NCBI GenBank assembly: GCA_036518635.1
Contig: DATDMT010000177.1
Span: forward strand, 1-17,368
Origin: AWTP1-18 sp036518635
Lineage (GTDB): Bacteria > Pseudomonadota > Gammaproteobacteria > Burkholderiales > Rhodocyclaceae
Length of the DNA stretch: 17,368 bases
Direction of reading: 5' to 3'
A program made the translations under genes and the position numbers. Below are positions 14,788 to 17,368 of the stretch, piece by piece. The first letter of the stretch is position 1, and every line of letters begins with the position of its first letter. The notes beneath the pieces were generated by a model, which was not told the origin of the DNA, ran no database searches, and saw only the letters and a list, made by a program, of their open reading frames with translations.

Positions 14788-16923
14788 ATGAGGCGCGTAT
14801 CAGTTGATATCGGTGGCACCTTTACCGATTGTTTCGTTGTCTGGGATGGCAAGTACATCGAGGCCAAGGCCCTGACCACCCACCACAACCTGGCCCTCGG
14901 CTTCAACGAAGCCCTCGGCAAGGCGAACCATGTGCTCGGCCTGGAGCTGGAGGAAATTCTCGGCGCGGTGGACTCGGTCCGCTACGCCACCACCCTGGGT
15001 ACCAACGCCCTGATCGAACACAAGGGCCCCCGCATCGGCATGCTGGTGACGGCCGGCTTCGAAGCCACGGTTCCCCTCAGCCGCGCCCGCGGCTACGGCG
15101 AAGGTCTGGATGGCCTCGGCCAGTCGGACATGCCCAATGCCTGTCGCCCCGATCCGCTGGTCGAGGCCCACATGATTCGCGGCGTGCGCGAGCGTTTCGA
15201 CTTCCAGGGCAAGCTGGTGATGCCTCTGGACGAAGACGACGTGCGGGTGCAGATCCGCTCCCTGGTGGACAAGGGCGCCCAGATCATCGTCGTCGCCCTG
15301 GTCAACAGCGTGGTGAATCCCGCTCACGAACAGCGCATCGAGGAAATCCTGCTGGAGGAATACCCCTCCCATCTGCTCGGTGCGATCCCGGTGATCCTGT
15401 CGCACCAGGTGGCGGGCCGCAAGGGCGAGTACGTGCGCGCCACCTCGGCCATCGTCGACGGCTATCTACACTCGACCATGTACCACGCCCTGTCCGCCCT
15501 GGAGCAGAACCTGCGGGCACACCACTACGAAAAGCCGATGCTGGTGATCCACAACTCCGGCGGCATGGCGCAACTGAACTCCACCGACGCCCTGCAGACC
15601 ATCCACTCCGGCCCGGTCTCCGGCATCGGCGCCTCCGAGCACCTGGCGATGCAGGCCGACCTGGGCAATGTGGTGGCGACCGACATGGGCGGTACCAGCT
15701 ACGACATCGGCATCGTCGTCGAGGGCGGCATCAAGCACTACGACTTCAACCCGGTGATCGACCGCTGGCTGGTCTCCGTGCCGATGGTGCACCTGGTGAC
15801 CCTGGGCGCCGGCGGCGGCTCCATCGCTGCCTACGACCGGATGTACGAGACGGTCAAGTGCGGCCCGGAAAGCGCCGGTTCCGACCCCGGCCCGGCCTGC
15901 TACGACCGTGGCGGCATGAACCCGACGGTGACCGATGCCGACCTGATCCTCGGCTACCTGGACCCGAAGAACTATGCCGGCGGCTCGATTCCGCTGAATC
16001 CCCGGCGCGCCTCCGCCGCCATCGAGGATGCCCTGTGCGACGACCTGAACTGCTCGGTGATCGAAGCCGCCCTGCTGATCCGCGAGAAGGTGGACGACAA
16101 CATGGCCAACGGCCTGTTCACCGAGCTGCGCGCCCGCGGCTACGATCCGAAGGACTTCACCATGTTGGCCTACGGTGGCAACGGCCCGCTGCACTGCTGC
16201 GGCATCGCCCGCAACCTGGGCATCGACAAGATCCTGGCGCCCCCGCTGAGCTCGGTGTTCTCCGCCGTCGGCGCCGGCAACATGCACCAGCTACACATCC
16301 ATGAGCAGTCGCTGTACATGGTGCTGTACGACTCCAACACCCGCCACGTCTTCGACGATTACGAGCGCTTCAACCGGATCGTTGCCGAGCTGAAGGAACT
16401 GGGTACGCAGGATTTGATCCGCCAGGGCATCCCCCGCGAGCAGATTCAGCACAACCTGGAACTGGACATGCGCTACGGCAACCAGTTGGTGCAGACCACC
16501 GCGGTGATCCCGCAGCACGAGGTGCATGGTGTGGCCGACGTGCTGGCGATCATCTCCCAATTCTCCAACGACTACGGCAAGCGCTTCGGCGAGGGCAGCC
16601 AGGCACCGGAAGCCGGCATCCGCATCAACACCATCCGCGTTGCCGCCTTCGTTCGCCACGAGACCGTCCAGTTCGAGGACATCAAGCCGGTACCCGTCGC
16701 CGAGCGCAAGACGGCACCGCTGCCGGCCACCACCCGCAAGTGCTATTTCGTCGGCCACGAAGGTCCCTTCGAAACCCCGGTCTGGAGCCGCGCATCGATC
16801 GAGCCCGGGGTGCAGATTCCCGGCCCGGCCATCATCGCCTCCGACGTCACGACCTTCCTGGTGGACCCGGGCTGGAACTTCGTCGCCGCGCGACAGGGTG
16901 CCTCCTGGTTCCTGCGCGCCTGA
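14788..16923 (+). CDS. ATP-dependent ketone carboxylase, second HyuA-like subunit (Apc3 / acetone carboxylase beta-like)
   Basis: This is a second hydantoinase A/oxoprolinase-family subunit, 711 residues (about 77-78 kDa), the size of acetone carboxylase beta and of the larger HyuA-like acetophenone carboxylase subunit. It starts with the canonical phosphate motif VDIGGTFTDCFV (about 5-16). YIEAKALTTHHNL, YATTLGTNALIEHKGPR, the second phosphate motif ATDMGGTSYDIG (about 297-308), LGAGGGSIA, CGPESAGSDPGPACYDRGG and YGGNGPLHCCGIA (about 462-474) follow. The C-terminal PGPAIIASDVTTFLVDPGWNF block is also typical. It has a strong AAGGAGA ribosome site (14777-14783). It is clearly paralogous to, not a copy of, the first subunit. 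Two non-identical ATPase subunits in one operon suggest two separate phosphorylation events, as proposed for acetophenone carboxylase, which consumes two ATP. The ketone substrate is not determined. Confidence 0.88.
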   Translation: MRRVSVDIGGTFTDCFVVWDGKYIEAKALTTHHNLALGFNEALGKANHVLGLELEEILGAVDSVRYATTLGTNALIEHKGPRIGMLVTAGFEATVPLSRARGYGEGLDGLGQSDMPNACRPDPLVEAHMIRGVRERFDFQGKLVMPLDEDDVRVQIRSLVDKGAQIIVVALVNSVVNPAHEQRIEEILLEEYPSHLLGAIPVILSHQVAGRKGEYVRATSAIVDGYLHSTMYHALSALEQNLRAHHYEKPMLVIHNSGGMAQLNSTDALQTIHSGPVSGIGASEHLAMQADLGNVVATDMGGTSYDIGIVVEGGIKHYDFNPVIDRWLVSVPMVHLVTLGAGGGSIAAYDRMYETVKCGPESAGSDPGPACYDRGGMNPTVTDADLILGYLDPKNYAGGSIPLNPRRASAAIEDALCDDLNCSVIEAALLIREKVDDNMANGLFTELRARGYDPKDFTMLAYGGNGPLHCCGIARNLGIDKILAPPLSSVFSAVGAGNMHQLHIHEQSLYMVLYDSNTRHVFDDYERFNRIVAELKELGTQDLIRQGIPREQIQHNLELDMRYGNQLVQTTAVIPQHEVHGVADVLAIISQFSNDYGKRFGEGSQAPEAGIRINTIRVAAFVRHETVQFEDIKPVPVAERKTAPLPATTRKCYFVGHEGPFETPVWSRASIEPGVQIPGPAIIASDVTTFLVDPGWNFVAARQGASWFLRA

Positions 16924-16965
16924 GTTCAGGCGCACCACTGAATCAACACATTGACAGGATTGAAC

Positions 16966-17368
16966 ATGAGCGAAATTAAAACGCCGACCAAGGCAAAGAT
17001 GCCAAGCCCTACGGAAATGGAGCTGGTCAAGAAGTTCCTTAACGACACCACCCTGTTCCTCGGCCCCGATCCCGAGATCATGCAGAACCATGATCTGATG
17101 CCGCGTACCGAAGCCGAGGACGAATGCATCAAGCAGATCAGCGATACCCACACCATCGCCAAGATTCGCGACCGCATCCAGGCGGGTTGCGACGAAGGCT
17201 ACGAGATGGTGGAACAGATGGGTGCCGCACCGGGCGCCAAGTGGGGCGACGTGATCACCGGCGTGTATTCCGCGTCGGGCGACCTGGCCATCGCCAGTGC
17301 CGGCGGCGTGCTGATCTTCTCGGCCCTGGTGCACCACCCGATCAAGTTCATCATCAAGAACTGGATGA
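16966..17368 (+). CDS. Ketone carboxylase HyuB-like subunit, N-terminal part (runs off the window)
   Basis: This open frame begins at ATG 16966 with AGGA (16956-16959) upstream and continues to the last base, giving 134 complete codons. The N-terminus resembles hydantoinase B and the alpha subunit of acetone carboxylase: FLNDTTLFLGPDPEIM, IAKIRDRIQAGCDEGYEMVEQMGAAPGAKWGDVITGVYSASGDLAIASAGGVLIF and HHPIKFIIKNW. The full family length is around 650-780 residues, so most of the gene lies beyond. In the family the HyuB-like subunit carries the carboxylation site, with a metal centre in acetone carboxylase. It is 42 bp after the second HyuA-like gene, in the same operon; a fifth small gene would be expected further on if this is an acetophenone-type enzyme. 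Confidence 0.88.
   Translation, partial: MSEIKTPTKAKMPSPTEMELVKKFLNDTTLFLGPDPEIMQNHDLMPRTEAEDECIKQISDTHTIAKIRDRIQAGCDEGYEMVEQMGAAPGAKWGDVITGVYSASGDLAIASAGGVLIFSALVHHPIKFIIKNWM

Noticed and set aside
1..17368. CRISPR arrays, insertion sequences or transposase genes
   Set aside because: No regularly spaced repeats and no transposase or integrase motifs were seen on either strand.

Overview
The window is GC-rich and gene-dense, and most likely comes from a betaproteobacterium of the Rhodocyclales/Azoarcus-Thauera-Sterolibacterium type. Three things point there: a Gram-negative trimeric porin with a betaproteobacterial signal peptide and C-terminal Phe, a DnaE2/ImuC polymerase, and a set of ketone-carboxylation genes known from denitrifying aromatic and ketone degraders. 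Genus-level placement is inference.

Layout. 1-1473 is the 3' part of an error-prone DNA polymerase gene (dnaE2/imuC). It is followed by a tRNA-Arg(ACG) gene with its own promoter and terminator. From 1650 onward nearly everything looks like one catabolic locus. It holds a sigma-54-dependent activator of the AcoR/AcxR family (2018-4045, +); a porin (4161-5351, -); an operon of thiolase, CoA-transferase A and CoA-transferase B (8357 down to 5745, -); an AMP-forming acyl-CoA ligase and a soluble PAS-PAS chemoreceptor-like protein (8970-11891, +); and the start of a carboxylase operon (12343 to the window end, +). The carboxylase operon encodes two different hydantoinase-A/acetone-carboxylase-beta-like ATPase subunits, a small zinc-ribbon subunit between them, and the N-terminus of a hydantoinase-B-like subunit cut by the window edge.

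How it fits together (inference from families and context). The carboxylase would use ATP and bicarbonate to carboxylate a methyl ketone to a 3-oxo acid. Its subunit order (HyuA-like about 70 kDa, small, HyuA-like about 78 kDa, HyuB-like) resembles acetophenone carboxylase more than the three-gene acetone carboxylase. The ligase and/or the CoA-transferase would form the 3-oxoacyl-CoA, and the SCP2-type thiolase would split it to acetyl-CoA plus an acyl-CoA. The porin may admit the substrate and the PAS protein may link it to taxis.

Regulation is the most striking part. I can read -24/-12 (sigma-54) promoters in front of the regulator gene itself (1822), the porin (5506, -), the thiolase operon (8539, -) and the carboxylase operon (12173). 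A 47-bp near-perfect dyad of repeated GTCC/GGAC half-sites lies upstream of the regulator. Its core, TCCG-N5-CGGA, recurs about 110 bp upstream of the predicted carboxylase start site. This looks like a shared enhancer for the activator and defines a candidate self-amplifying ketone regulon.
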